A stretch of 13,661 nucleotides of DNA from Bacteroidaceae bacterium (GTDB lineage: Bacteria; Bacteroidota; Bacteroidia; Bacteroidales; Bacteroidaceae), in assembly GCA_016284115.1 (NCBI GenBank), contig JAEEOD010000302.1, positions 1-13,661 on the forward strand. Reading direction: 5' to 3'. Below are positions 1 to 7,434 of this stretch, piece after piece; positions within the stretch are counted from its first letter, which is position 1; the number at the start of each line of letters is the position of its first letter. The translations under genes were made by a program, and so were the position numbers. The notes beneath the pieces were generated by a model. It saw only the letters and a program-made list of their open reading frames with translations. It ran no database searches and had not been told where the DNA came from.

Positions 1-774
1 CTGCTGTTGGCACTATTTGGTAGAAGCGGTGAGAGCCCATTGCCAGTGATTGCAGCTACCTCTCCAACCGACTGCTTCGATAAGGCTTACATGGCTTGCA
101 AGATAGCATTGGAGCATATGACTCCTGTCATCCTTTTAACTGATGGCTTCATTGCCAATGGTTCTTCAGCTTGGAAGTTGCCTAAGTTGGCTGACTATCC
201 AGCTATCAATCCTCCATACGTTACTCCAGAGATGAAAGATAACTATGCGCCTTACTTCCGTAATCCTGAAACGGGTGTCCGCTATTGGGCAACTCCAGGT
301 CAGGAAGGCTATACTCATATTGTGGGTGGTCTGGAGAAGGATAGCAAGACAGGTGCTATATCCACCAATCCTGAAAACCACGACTTGATGGTTCGTCTGC
401 GAGCAGAGAAGATTGCTAAGATTGAAGTGCCTGATGTTCAGGTGGAAGGTTGTGTAGATGATACCGACCTGCTGATTGTAGGCTTCGGTAGTACATATGG
501 ACATCTTTATTCAGCTATGAAGGAACTCAATGATAAGGGTAACAAGGTGGCTTTGGCTCAGTTCAGTTACCTCAATCCATTGCCAAAGAATACTGCAGAA
601 GTGCTGAAGCGCTTTAAGAAGGTAGTAGTGGCTGAGCAGAACCTTGGTCAGTTTGCTGGCTACCTGCGTATGAAGATCGATAATTTTGCACCTTATCAAT
701 ATAATGAAGTGAAAGGCCAGCCTTTCACTGTCAGTGCATTGGTAGATGCATTCCAGGAAATAATCAACAAGTAA
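1..774 (+). CDS. korA: 2-oxoacid (2-oxoglutarate):ferredoxin oxidoreductase, alpha subunit, C-terminal part
   Basis: The reading frame is already open at base 1, so this is the last 258 codons of a longer gene; the TTG at base 7 is not a real start. Known family role: with KorB it oxidises a 2-oxoacid (typically 2-oxoglutarate to succinyl-CoA) in the cytoplasm, using thiamine diphosphate, CoA and ferredoxin. Visible marks are a G-R-x-G-E-x-P motif at residues 7-13, the pyrimidine-binding type segment TPVILLTDGFIANGS, and a C-terminal transketolase-like domain with the stretch ending in VVVAEQNLGQFAGYLR. In many Bacteroidales the alpha chain carries the gamma domain at its N-terminus; that part would lie upstream of the window and cannot be seen. 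It ends 18 bases before korB, so the two are surely co-transcribed. The 2-oxoglutarate specificity is inferred from overall similarity; another 2-oxoacid remains possible. Confidence 0.9.
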   Translation: MLLALFGRSGESPLPVIAATSPTDCFDKAYMACKIALEHMTPVILLTDGFIANGSSAWKLPKLADYPAINPPYVTPEMKDNYAPYFRNPETGVRYWATPGQEGYTHIVGGLEKDSKTGAISTNPENHDLMVRLRAEKIAKIEVPDVQVEGCVDDTDLLIVGFGSTYGHLYSAMKELNDKGNKVALAQFSYLNPLPKNTAEVLKRFKKVVVAEQNLGQFAGYLRMKIDNFAPYQYNEVKGQPFTVSALVDAFQEIINK

Positions 775-792
775 CCCTAAAAAAGTAAAGAC

Positions 793-1797
793 ATGAGCGA
801 ACATACAGCAAAAGACTATAAGAAAGGACAACCCCGCTGGTGTCCGGGTTGCGGTGACCACTTCTTCCTGGCTTCCTTGCACAAGGCGATGGCAGAACTG
901 GGCGTTGACCCTTGGAATATTGCAGTAATTTCAGGCATTGGCTGCTCGAGCCGTCTGCCTTATTATATGAACACCTATGCTATGCAGACCATCCACGGAC
1001 GTGCTGCTGCAATTGCCTCTGGTGCTAAGGTGACCAATCCTGACCTCACCGTATGGCAGGTATCAGGTGATGGTGATGGCTTGGCCATTGGTGGTAACCA
1101 CTTCATCCACGCTATCCGTCGTAATGTAGATTTGAATATGATTCTGCTGAACAACCGCATTTATGGTTTGACTAAAGGACAGTATTCACCTACATCTCCT
1201 CGTGGCTTCGTGAGCAAGTCATCTCCTTACGGCACAGTGGAAGATCCTTTCCATCCAGCTGAGCTATGTTTTGGCGCACGTGGCAGGTTCTTTGCTCGTG
1301 CTGCTGCTGTTGATGCTGCTGGTACTGTAGAAATTTTGAAGGCCGCAGCTCTGCACAAGGGTGCCGCTGTTTGTGAGATTCTGCAGAATTGCATGATCTT
1401 CAACAATGGTGTATATGATGCTTTGGCTAAGAAAGAAGACCGTGCCAAGAATGCTATCTATCTGCAGCATGGTAAGCCTATGCTCTTTGGCGAGAACAAT
1501 GAGTATGGTTTGATGCAGGAAGGTTTCGGCTTGAAGGTAGTGAAGTTGGGTGAGAATGGCATTACAGAAAAGGATATCTTGGTACATGATGCTCATTGCG
1601 AAGATAATACTGTACATCTGAAGTTGGCTTTGATGGAAGGTCCCGACTTCCCTGTTGCCTTGGGTGTTATTCGTGATGTGGATGCTCCTACTTACAACGA
1701 TGCAGTGAATGCACAGGTAGAGGAAATCAAGGCGAAGAAGAACTATCACAACTTCGAGGAATTGTTGCTTACCAACGATACTTGGGAGGTGAAGTAA
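793..1797 (+). CDS. korB: 2-oxoacid (2-oxoglutarate):ferredoxin oxidoreductase, beta subunit
   Basis: This complete 334-residue protein is the thiamine-diphosphate-binding beta subunit that partners the alpha subunit just upstream. Family hallmarks are visible: a CPGCG motif at residues 17-21 and a further cysteine at 51 (G-I-G-C-S-S), which together with a later cysteine (in CEILQNC) are likely [4Fe-4S] ligands; the GDGD motif at 92-95 followed by NN at 120-121, the classic magnesium/ThDP motif; and the conserved block running YGLTKGQYSPTSPRG. The length is typical of KorB-type beta chains. The ATG at 793 gives the expected N-terminus, with a purine-rich leader (aaaaagtaaagac) but no strong Shine-Dalgarno, as is normal in Bacteroidetes. 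It is the last gene of its unit, and a strong hairpin begins 22 bases after the stop. Confidence 0.95.
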   Translation: MSEHTAKDYKKGQPRWCPGCGDHFFLASLHKAMAELGVDPWNIAVISGIGCSSRLPYYMNTYAMQTIHGRAAAIASGAKVTNPDLTVWQVSGDGDGLAIGGNHFIHAIRRNVDLNMILLNNRIYGLTKGQYSPTSPRGFVSKSSPYGTVEDPFHPAELCFGARGRFFARAAAVDAAGTVEILKAAALHKGAAVCEILQNCMIFNNGVYDALAKKEDRAKNAIYLQHGKPMLFGENNEYGLMQEGFGLKVVKLGENGITEKDILVHDAHCEDNTVHLKLALMEGPDFPVALGVIRDVDAPTYNDAVNAQVEEIKAKKNYHNFEELLLTNDTWEVK

Positions 1798-1819
1798 TTC
1801 TTCATTTGAATGCAATACT

Positions 1820-1851
1820 AGCGGCAGACCTTTTCCCAAAGGCCTGCCGCT
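1820..1851 (+). terminator. Intrinsic terminator of korAB
   Basis: Fourteen-base arms (1820-1833 and 1838-1851) pair with one A/C mismatch around a TCCC loop. The GC-rich base (AGCGGCAG / CTGCCGCT) is followed by a T-rich run (tattcttctt). It lies directly after the korB stop, as expected for a Rho-independent terminator. Confidence 0.88.
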
Positions 1852-1974
1852 ATTCTTCTTGTGTTCCTCATAGTAACCTTAAAAACTATTTTATTGTCAT
1901 TGTTCTGGATAATGAGTGCTAAAACCTACATAGTTACACTATGCTTGTTAAACGATTGATGTTTACTGGGTTAA

Positions 1975-2019
1975 TGGCAGTGTACCTTTTGCAGAAAGTT
2001 ACACTGCCATACACTGCCA
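1975..2019. repeat. 10-bp inverted repeat plus tandem copy (TACACTGCCA)
   Basis: TGGCAGTGTA at 1975-1984 is the perfect complement of TACACTGCCA at 2000-2009, leaving a 15-base loop. TACACTGCCA is then repeated directly at 2010-2019, so either copy can pair with the left arm. The word agttacact also occurs at 1932-1940 and 1997-2005. There is no T-run, so a simple terminator is not the obvious reading. Confidence 0.7.
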
Positions 2020-2037
2020 CCAAAACAACTTGTTTTG
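2018..2037. repeat. Palindromic 20-bp repeat, copy 1
   Basis: The sequence CACCAAAACAACTTGTTTTG occurs here and again, without change, at 2084-2103, 66 bases further on. Its last 17 bases are a perfect palindrome, CAAAACAA-C-TTGTTTTG, suited to binding a dimeric protein or forming a cruciform. Confidence 0.75.
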
Positions 2038-2083
2038 ATATTGTTAACTTCAAGAGATCAGTTCATTAGAAGCAATTTGATGG

Positions 2084-2103
2084 CACCAAAACAACTTGTT
2101 TTG
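2084..2103. repeat. Palindromic 20-bp repeat, copy 2
   Basis: An exact copy of the element at 2018-2037, with the same 8+1+8 palindrome. Both copies are in the same orientation. Confidence 0.75.
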
Positions 2104-2143
2104 CTACGAAGGAGAGATTGCCCCTTATCGTGAGAATGTCTGT

Positions 2144-2258
2144 TTGGTATTAGCAATAGCCCTGCCTACCTATTACTAATCTCCCTGCCTTCACATTGGT
2201 AATGTCTCCGCTTTCACATTAGTAATGTCTCCACCTTCACATTGGTAATGTCTCTGCG
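2144..2258. repeat. Five-unit 23-bp tandem array with ATT-N3-AAT dyad
   Basis: Units run 2144-2166, 2167-2189, 2190-2212, 2213-2235 and 2236-2258. The last three are 20-21/23 identical to the third unit (core TTCACATTGGTAATGTCT); the first two are diverged from those but match each other at 17/23. All five keep ATT-N3-AAT, centred at 2153, 2176, 2199, 2222 and 2245, exactly 23 bases apart. In the last three the dyad extends to ACATT-N3-AATGT; in the first it extends to TATT-N3-AATA. A further ATT-GAT-AAT at 2285-2293, just past the receptor gene stop, is slightly out of phase. Confidence 0.75.
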
Positions 2259-2293
2259 TTCATTAATATGGTGTGGGGAATCACATTGATAAT

Positions 2294-4603
2294 TTATTGT
2301 ATTCTGTTGCGTTCTTCATTAGCAGCACCTGTTCCCTTATATTTACTCTTTGCTGCATTGAAGTTATAGCGGAAAGTTAGTTCTATGGCGCGTGTATCGT
2401 TTATCTTGTGCATGAATATCTTGCGAACATCACTATAGAGCCAAGCCTTGCTGCGACTCGTGTTGAATACATCTTCGCAAGAGAGTTTCAGACTCCATTT
2501 ATCGTGAGCAAATGCCTTATAGATACTCAAGTCAAACTTCCACATCCCTTTCATGTAAAGGTTTTCCGTATTGCCATTTGTACGATAAGCAAAGTCAGCA
2601 TTTATCCATGTGTCAGCTGGCAACTGAATAGCATTGTTGAAGCGGATTATACCTAATGGGTGGTTCATATTTTTCTTTTTGCCACAAAAAGTCAAGTTGA
2701 ATTGTTGTGCCATCATGGCTGTCATCAATGTAGGATGCCAGATCCCGAAAGACGGGGAGATAGATACCATTGCCTGCAACTGGTTCAAACTTTTGGCATT
2801 CTGCTTTTGCAAGAGAGCAATGCTAGGATTGTCACCATATTGTGTATAAGCTGTGATGATGTAATCCGATGTGTGGCTGTACTCGAGCATCATATTCAGC
2901 CATTTGTAGCCTATTGCCAAAGAGATATTATCGCGATAGAATGGACGCAGGAATGGATTTCCACTCTGGTAAGTATAGCGATTAATGTATTCCACGTTAC
3001 TGCTCAGCTGACTATAGGCAGGGCGTTCCACTTTTCGGTTATAACTCAATCTCACTCTTGTGTTTTTGATTGGAAACATCAGCATAGCCGATGGAAACAG
3101 GTTGTCATATATACGGCTTTGTTCCTGCATCTTCACATCGTGATCATAATAACGACTATCTATGTGTTCGTAACGTAATCCAGCACTTAGCATTACTTTG
3201 CCTATATTTTGCATTACTTCGACAAACAAAGCGCCATTAGATTCTTCGATACGTGTTTTGCTGTCATTAATAAGATGTTCCAAGTTGCTGTAATTATCAG
3301 TGCGATGGGTATGACTGAACTCTCCGCCGAATGAGAAATTGCCTTTGCCAAGCTGCCTTGTTGCAACTGCTTTACCTGCATACATACGGCTCTTGGCATC
3401 ACTCTCTGTAGTTACAATCCTATCATCTGCCTGGGTGGATGTTTCTTTCAATAGCTGGTCGGTATTGGCTCTGTTCCACAAAGCATCTACGTTTATATCC
3501 ATAGTCCATTTCCCGAAACTGCCATTGTAATATCCACTCAATAAATGATTGGTATTGTTTATATCGGCGTGACTGTTATTTGAGGTCTCATTGTCCAGCA
3601 CTCCATCAATCGTCATTGTAGCAAACGATTCATTGTCCTGTTTCGTAGGACGGTATACAGGTTGATAGATGGCACCAATGGAATGATGCTCATTAAAGAC
3701 ATAGTTAAATCCAATCTTGCCGGCAAATGTCTGGTTCTTATTGTAACGTTTGGCAATACCATCTTGCAGCAAGCGAGGTGAGAGGAATGTTTCTTGTGAA
3801 GTAATATTTGTTACGCGGTCTTTTATATTGCTGTATTCCAACATACCGAAGATGTCAAATCCTCCCTTTCGATAGTTGAAGTTGAATTCATCTAGTCCGT
3901 AGAAATAATGCCTGATGCCTGCTACCGCCCTATTGTCAAAACTCCATCCTTCACCTATAGGCTTGATGGTGGTGATACGGATGACGGCATTGACGGTGGC
4001 ATCATACCTTGCTCCAGGATTGGTTACTACTTCCACATTTTTCACTTGTGACGAATTCAACTGATCTAACTCAGAAGTATTACGCATTTGTCTGCCGTTG
4101 ATGTAGATAAGTGGAGTGCCCTTGCCAAACACCTCAATGCCGCCATTACTGCTGATAACCCCAGGTACTCTTGCCAATACATCGTTAGCGGTCCCTGCCC
4201 TTGATAAGGCACTACCTTGTACGGTAGTCACCAAAGCTTCTCGTCTCAGTTCTGTTTTGGGAAGATTAGCCTTTACTGTCACTTCACCAAGCAAGTTTTC
4301 ACTTTCTGACATTTGTATATTTCCTATTTCACCATTGGCCTGATGTACAAACACGTCGTCATAACCAATACATGATATACGAAGTAAGCCAGCTTTATCA
4401 GTTTCCAATCTGAATAGGCCTTCGCTATCTGTCACCACACCATTTATATAGAGAGAATCTCTTTCTTGCAGCAACACCACATTTGCATAGCTGATAGGTT
4501 TTTCTCTCGTGTCTGTCACTCTGCCACTGATGGCATTTTGGGCGTAGGTTGCCCCTGTGCTGATGCTCATGAGCACCAGCACCAATAGTTTTAATGCTTT
4601 CAT
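2294..4603 (-). CDS. Outer-membrane beta-barrel receptor (TonB-dependent receptor-like, OMP_b-brl_3 type)
   Basis: A 769-residue exported protein. Order of parts: signal peptide at about residues 1-21 (hydrophobic, ending ATYA before QN); a carboxypeptidase-regulatory-like beta-sandwich at about 25-95 (ISGRVTDTREKPISYANVVL, then GVVTDSEGLFRL); a plug-like domain at about 110-215 (VPGVISSNGGIEVFGKGTPLIYINGR is the telling region); and then a long beta-barrel rich in aromatic and alternating residues to the C-terminus, which ends in the ELTFRYNFN / KYKGTGA signature common to Bacteroidetes barrels of this kind. It starts 21 bases after the anti-sigma candidate and is the last gene of the sigma operon. 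No SusD-like partner is present, so a glycan-uptake SusCD pair is not indicated. The substrate (peptide, metal complex or other) cannot be told. A TonB box is not obvious. Confidence 0.88.
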   Translation of the reverse strand: MKALKLLVLVLMSISTGATYAQNAISGRVTDTREKPISYANVVLLQERDSLYINGVVTDSEGLFRLETDKAGLLRISCIGYDDVFVHQANGEIGNIQMSESENLLGEVTVKANLPKTELRREALVTTVQGSALSRAGTANDVLARVPGVISSNGGIEVFGKGTPLIYINGRQMRNTSELDQLNSSQVKNVEVVTNPGARYDATVNAVIRITTIKPIGEGWSFDNRAVAGIRHYFYGLDEFNFNYRKGGFDIFGMLEYSNIKDRVTNITSQETFLSPRLLQDGIAKRYNKNQTFAGKIGFNYVFNEHHSIGAIYQPVYRPTKQDNESFATMTIDGVLDNETSNNSHADINNTNHLLSGYYNGSFGKWTMDINVDALWNRANTDQLLKETSTQADDRIVTTESDAKSRMYAGKAVATRQLGKGNFSFGGEFSHTHRTDNYSNLEHLINDSKTRIEESNGALFVEVMQNIGKVMLSAGLRYEHIDSRYYDHDVKMQEQSRIYDNLFPSAMLMFPIKNTRVRLSYNRKVERPAYSQLSSNVEYINRYTYQSGNPFLRPFYRDNISLAIGYKWLNMMLEYSHTSDYIITAYTQYGDNPSIALLQKQNAKSLNQLQAMVSISPSFGIWHPTLMTAMMAQQFNLTFCGKKKNMNHPLGIIRFNNAIQLPADTWINADFAYRTNGNTENLYMKGMWKFDLSIYKAFAHDKWSLKLSCEDVFNTSRSKAWLYSDVRKIFMHKINDTRAIELTFRYNFNAAKSKYKGTGAANEERNRIQ

Positions 4604-4624
4604 TGATGATTATTTAATAATTAA

Positions 4625-5800
4625 TTATAGACCTCCCATAAATATCCATTCACCTTTTTCATTCTTGCCTAATGACAGGTTGTTTTGAACAGTCGTACTG
4701 TCATCACGAAGTTTCAATACATATGGCACATACTCGCAAGGCATAGAACCAGATTGGAAAGGCTCTCCAATACTGAGTAGTCTGCAACCCTTAAAGACTG
4801 GACCAAACATCTCTGCTATGTTGGCAGGCATCATTTCCTCTAACGTCTCAGTATCCCATGCACCTAATGATTTGAGGAATTTCTCTGCGACTTCTTTGGC
4901 TGACATTTCAGCCAGAATAGATTTTCTATTGCTGGGTGAGGAATCGGCATTACTGAACTCAATGTCGGTGGGTTTAGCTAATACCTCTTTCATTCCCAAT
5001 GCTACTGAATAGTCGATATGTCGAGTCCTCATCACTTCTACTTCCTGGTCATCTACGATGATACTTACAGATAGCTGCTTCAATTGCTTGGTAGCTTTGT
5101 CAAATATGTAGCGCCTGATATGTTCTGCATCTTTCAGTGATTTGTTGAGCATGAAGTCATTGATATAGTTATAATGGAGGAATGAATGCACAGTTAGATG
5201 TATTTCATCACCTACACGCTTTACCAAGTACTCATCGCCATCGTTCTTTTGTGAAAGTTCTAATTCACGTTCCAATATCTTATTTGGTTCCAATAAGATA
5301 CTGATGTAATCCAAAAATGTTTCTTTGCCTTTTCCTGTTTCCCAGCCCACTTGGTAAGCTGGTACCCAAGTATAAGCACTGTCATTGATACCAGTGGCTA
5401 CCCTGCCTTGTTTATCTACTCGCCAAGCCAACTCGTCACCATATACCACCTCAATTTGATGGTTAACAAAAGCTTCTTCAGCATCTATCATCTTGAAGTT
5501 TTCTTGGGGTAAGGTGCGTATTTCTACTTCCATCACCATCGAGCGTATGTTGTTGAGGTAGCTGATAGCATTTTGCAAAAGCGAACTGGCGGTAAGGCGA
5601 GAAGGGCTTAGCATCAATATAACAGGCAAACAAGCTGCAATACCTGATACTGATAGCCAGTGCCACATCCTAATCGCATTACGTGGTTTACGGCTTTCTC
5701 TTGCTTTAGCCAACACTCGCTGCTTAAAGTCTTTCGATATGTGTACCTCACATTTTGGAGTCAGCTCACTCCTTATCATGTCAATATCTCTTTGATTCAT
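4625..5800 (-). CDS. Putative single-pass membrane anti-sigma factor with a periplasmic LolA/RseB-like domain
   Basis: 391 residues. The first ~45 residues are charged and probably cytoplasmic (MNQRDIDMIRSELTPKCEVH and on), followed by one hydrophobic segment at about 46-64 (WHWLSVSGIAACLPVILML) and a long soluble region. The soluble part has the feel of a LolA/RseB-type lipoprotein-binding fold: short paired strands such as MVMEVEIRTL, ELAWRVDKQGRVATG and EYLVKRVGDEIHLTV. The ATG overlaps the TGA of the upstream sigma gene by four bases (ATGA) and has an AGGAGG seven bases upstream, so the two proteins are translationally coupled. That layout, and one membrane helix between a short inner and a long outer domain, is what a sigma-factor sequestering sensor looks like. 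It is not a recognisable FecR. Function is inferred from context and topology. Confidence 0.68.
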   Translation of the reverse strand: MNQRDIDMIRSELTPKCEVHISKDFKQRVLAKARESRKPRNAIRMWHWLSVSGIAACLPVILMLSPSRLTASSLLQNAISYLNNIRSMVMEVEIRTLPQENFKMIDAEEAFVNHQIEVVYGDELAWRVDKQGRVATGINDSAYTWVPAYQVGWETGKGKETFLDYISILLEPNKILERELELSQKNDGDEYLVKRVGDEIHLTVHSFLHYNYINDFMLNKSLKDAEHIRRYIFDKATKQLKQLSVSIIVDDQEVEVMRTRHIDYSVALGMKEVLAKPTDIEFSNADSSPSNRKSILAEMSAKEVAEKFLKSLGAWDTETLEEMMPANIAEMFGPVFKGCRLLSIGEPFQSGSMPCEYVPYVLKLRDDSTTVQNNLSLGKNEKGEWIFMGGL

Positions 5801-6297
5801 AATTTATCCTCCTGTTCCCTTCTTTTCCTTAATTTGTCTATTCCGCTTTTAAACCTCGACTTAATCGTGGTCTCTGGAGTTCCCGTTACTTTGGCAATCT
5901 CTACGAAGGTAAGGCCGTCTATCAGGTGCATGGTAATAACATCAGCTTGATCCGCAGGCAACACACTCAACATTTTCCAGATGCGGATATATTCCTCTTT
6001 TAATGCCTTCTCATCTTCATCATCAGCCATTTGCACTTGTTCTAAGGGAATAGGTTCTTGCTGTTTATGCCGATGCCAATCATTGCAGGCATTGTATACC
6101 ATTCTGTAGAGATACATTCGCATACTTTCGTCATTCTCTATGATGAACTCTTTTTCAAAGAGTCTCAAGAATACATCTTGTATAATGTCTTCTGCATCTT
6201 CTCTGTTGCCGATACGGAAGTAGGCAAAGCGGAACAAATAATCTTGATTCTGCTCTATCACTGCTTCAAGTCTCTTATATCTTTTGTTGCTATTCAT
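5797..6297 (-). CDS. ECF-type RNA polymerase sigma factor (sigma-70 family)
   Basis: 166 residues from the ATG at 6297. Sigma region 2 spans about residues 15-80, with AYFRIGNREDAEDIIQDVFL (the typical DAED...QDVF core) and RMVYNACNDWHRH; region 4 spans about 105-160, with LPADQADVITMHLIDGLTFV and the helix-turn-helix TGTPETTIKSRFKSGIDKLR. The frame is open further upstream to 6360, but the extra 21 residues do not look like sigma sequence and their codons include a purine-rich leader (aaaggcggaaagaa) that better serves as a ribosome site, so the inner ATG was chosen. It heads the operon with the membrane anti-sigma candidate (4-base overlap) and the outer-membrane receptor, and probably directs RNA polymerase to this operon and other targets when an envelope signal releases it. 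No promoter for it could be recognised. Confidence 0.9.
   Translation of the reverse strand: MNSNKRYKRLEAVIEQNQDYLFRFAYFRIGNREDAEDIIQDVFLRLFEKEFIIENDESMRMYLYRMVYNACNDWHRHKQQEPIPLEQVQMADDEDEKALKEEYIRIWKMLSVLPADQADVITMHLIDGLTFVEIAKVTGTPETTIKSRFKSGIDKLRKRREQEDKL
5808..5813 (-). promoter_or_regulatory. Strong Shine-Dalgarno of the anti-sigma candidate
   Basis: On the minus strand AGGAGG lies seven bases before the ATG at 5800, inside the last codons of the sigma gene. Such a consensus site is unusual in Bacteroidetes, where most starts lack one, and it fits re-initiation at the ATGA overlap. Confidence 0.65.
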
Positions 6298-6394
6298 TTC
6301 TTTCCGCCTTTCATTGTATAAGACGTAATAAGAGCCTAAAAAGACGAGTTTGCCAGTCACTTTTTTCTTTTCTTTTTCTTACAATTGGCATCCC

Positions 6395-6426
6395 TTTGCT
6401 TTTATCACCTGCATTTGTTATCTTTG
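6395..6426 (+). promoter_or_regulatory. Bacteroidetes-type promoter of the MBL-fold gene
   Basis: TTTG at 6395-6398 and TATCTTTG at 6419-6426 are separated by 20 bases, a very good match to the known Bacteroidetes -33/-7 pattern (TTTG, TAnnTTTG). Transcription should start near 6431, about 20 bases before the ATG. Confidence 0.75.
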
Positions 6427-6450
6427 TAGGGTAATATAATAATATAAGGT

Positions 6451-7251
6451 ATGGAGAACGAGATAATCATATTAGGTACGGGCAATGCGATGGTCACCCG
6501 ATGTTACAACACTTGTTTCATAGTGCGAAGCAAAAGTGGTGCTACTATGATGGTTGATGCTGGTGGAGGTAATGGTATACTTAACCAGATGGCACAGTCT
6601 GGTTTGGCTTTCGAGGACATCAGTGACCTTTTTGTTACCCACACCCATACTGACCATATCTTAGGAGTGATATGGATGATGCGTATGGCGCTCCAGTACC
6701 AGAAACCGCAAGTGTTGTACATCCATAGCCACAAGAAAGCGCTTGATCTGCTGGACCTTATGTGCCGTCAAATGTTGCCCAAGAAGCAAGTAGAGCGTAT
6801 TGGCACCAATGTGGTGTATTGCGAATTACATGATGGCGATAGCTTCGATGTGGGTGATATGCATGTGCAATGCTTCGATATCCACTCCACTAAGGAGCTC
6901 CAGTACGGCTTTGCCCTCTCTTTCGCCGATGGGAAACGGCTGGCTTGCCTGGGTGATGAGCCTTATTGTGAACAGAATGAGACTTATATAAAGGGTGCCG
7001 ATTGGATGATGAGTGAGGCATTTTGCCTCTACGAAGACCGTGAACGTTTTCAACCTTACAAGAAGCATCATAGCACCGCTCTTGATGCTGCCCGTCTGGC
7101 TAAGTCATTGGGCATCAAGAACCTTATCCTCTATCATACAGAGGACAAGACTCTGGATACTCGTAAGGAGCGTTACACAGCTGAGGCACAAAGTGAATTT
7201 GATGGCAAGGTATTTGTCCCTGACGATTTGGAGAGAATAGTCATTGACTAA
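6451..7251 (+). CDS. Metallo-beta-lactamase-fold hydrolase (RNase Z-like subgroup)
   Basis: A complete 266-residue cytoplasmic protein without signal peptide. The zinc-binding motif H-x-H-x-D-H is at residues 64-69 (THTHTDH), H145 lies in DIHSTKE, D169 in LACLGDEP, and H229 in LILYHTED, so all the usual metal ligands of the fold are present. The N-terminus (IIILGTGNAMVTRCYNTCFI) and the spacing resemble the RNase Z / arylsulfatase-like (AtsA/ElaC) branch rather than beta-lactamases or glyoxalase II. A tRNA 3'-processing enzyme usually has a longer substrate arm, so a phosphodiesterase or small-molecule hydrolase role is equally possible. It stands alone, divergent from the sigma operon, behind a good promoter at 6395-6426. 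The substrate is not known. Confidence 0.85.
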   Translation: MENEIIILGTGNAMVTRCYNTCFIVRSKSGATMMVDAGGGNGILNQMAQSGLAFEDISDLFVTHTHTDHILGVIWMMRMALQYQKPQVLYIHSHKKALDLLDLMCRQMLPKKQVERIGTNVVYCELHDGDSFDVGDMHVQCFDIHSTKELQYGFALSFADGKRLACLGDEPYCEQNETYIKGADWMMSEAFCLYEDRERFQPYKKHHSTALDAARLAKSLGIKNLILYHTEDKTLDTRKERYTAEAQSEFDGKVFVPDDLERIVID

Positions 7252-7254
7252 ACC

Positions 7255-7330
7255 TACACCCTTACAACTTTTCTTAAAAAGCCATGATATAAAAGCTTTA
7301 TTAGGTTGTATGAAAGGGTGTAAGGTTGTA
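7255..7330. repeat. Palindromic unit A (GGTTGTA-type inverted repeat)
   Basis: TACACCCTTACAACTTTTC at 7255-7273 and GAAAGGGTGTAAGGTTGTA at 7312-7330 pair at 16 of 19 positions. The left arm pairs even better (17/19) with 7495-7513 in unit B. It begins four bases after the stop of the MBL gene, so it might also act in termination, but it has no proper T-run. Confidence 0.65.
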
Positions 7331-7353
7331 TGTTCCTTAAAATATAGCTTAGA

Positions 7354-7419
7354 GGAAGTAAAAGGACGGTTTAGCGGAAGTAAGAGGTTGTTTTACCAGA
7401 AGTAAGCTATCCGTTTAGC
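7354..7419. repeat. Three-unit 22-bp degenerate tandem array
   Basis: Units 7354-7375, 7376-7397 and 7398-7419 share the frame GAAGTAA at the left and GTTTAGC or GTTTTACC at the right, with a variable middle. The units are followed by a weaker fourth one that runs into the next hairpin unit. The period is not a multiple of three, so this is not a coding repeat. Confidence 0.65.
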
Positions 7420-7434
7420 GGTAGATTTAGGAGA

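Larger units (their letters stand above)
1852..2293. other. Gene-free, repeat-rich stretch between converging transcription units
   Basis: About 440 bases with no convincing reading frame on either strand. It separates the korB terminator from the 3' end of the minus-strand receptor gene, so promoters are not expected here. It holds an inverted repeat with a tandem copy (1975-2019), two copies of a 20-base palindromic element (2018-2037 and 2084-2103) and a five-unit 23-bp array (2144-2258), each listed separately. No clear terminator for the minus-strand operon is seen, although one of these dyads could serve. Confidence 0.75.

Noticed and set aside
1264..1839. Minus-strand open frame of 191 codons opposite korB
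   Set aside because: It lies on the complement of a well-identified gene, its product is cysteine/leucine-rich without family features, and it would cross the terminator. It is a shadow of korB.
2144..2258. CRISPR array
   Set aside because: The 23-base units follow one another with no spacers, and no cas gene is near. It is a simple tandem array.
2660..3178. Plus-strand open frame of 172 codons inside the receptor gene
   Set aside because: It is wholly opposite the barrel gene, and its histidine- and cysteine-rich product has no recognisable domain.
7366..7418. Matches to the general LytTR-binding consensus in the 22-bp array (7366-7374 and 7410-7418)
   Set aside because: The consensus is so degenerate that about one hit every 2 kb per strand is expected by chance, and the middle unit does not match. 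Not enough to call an operator.
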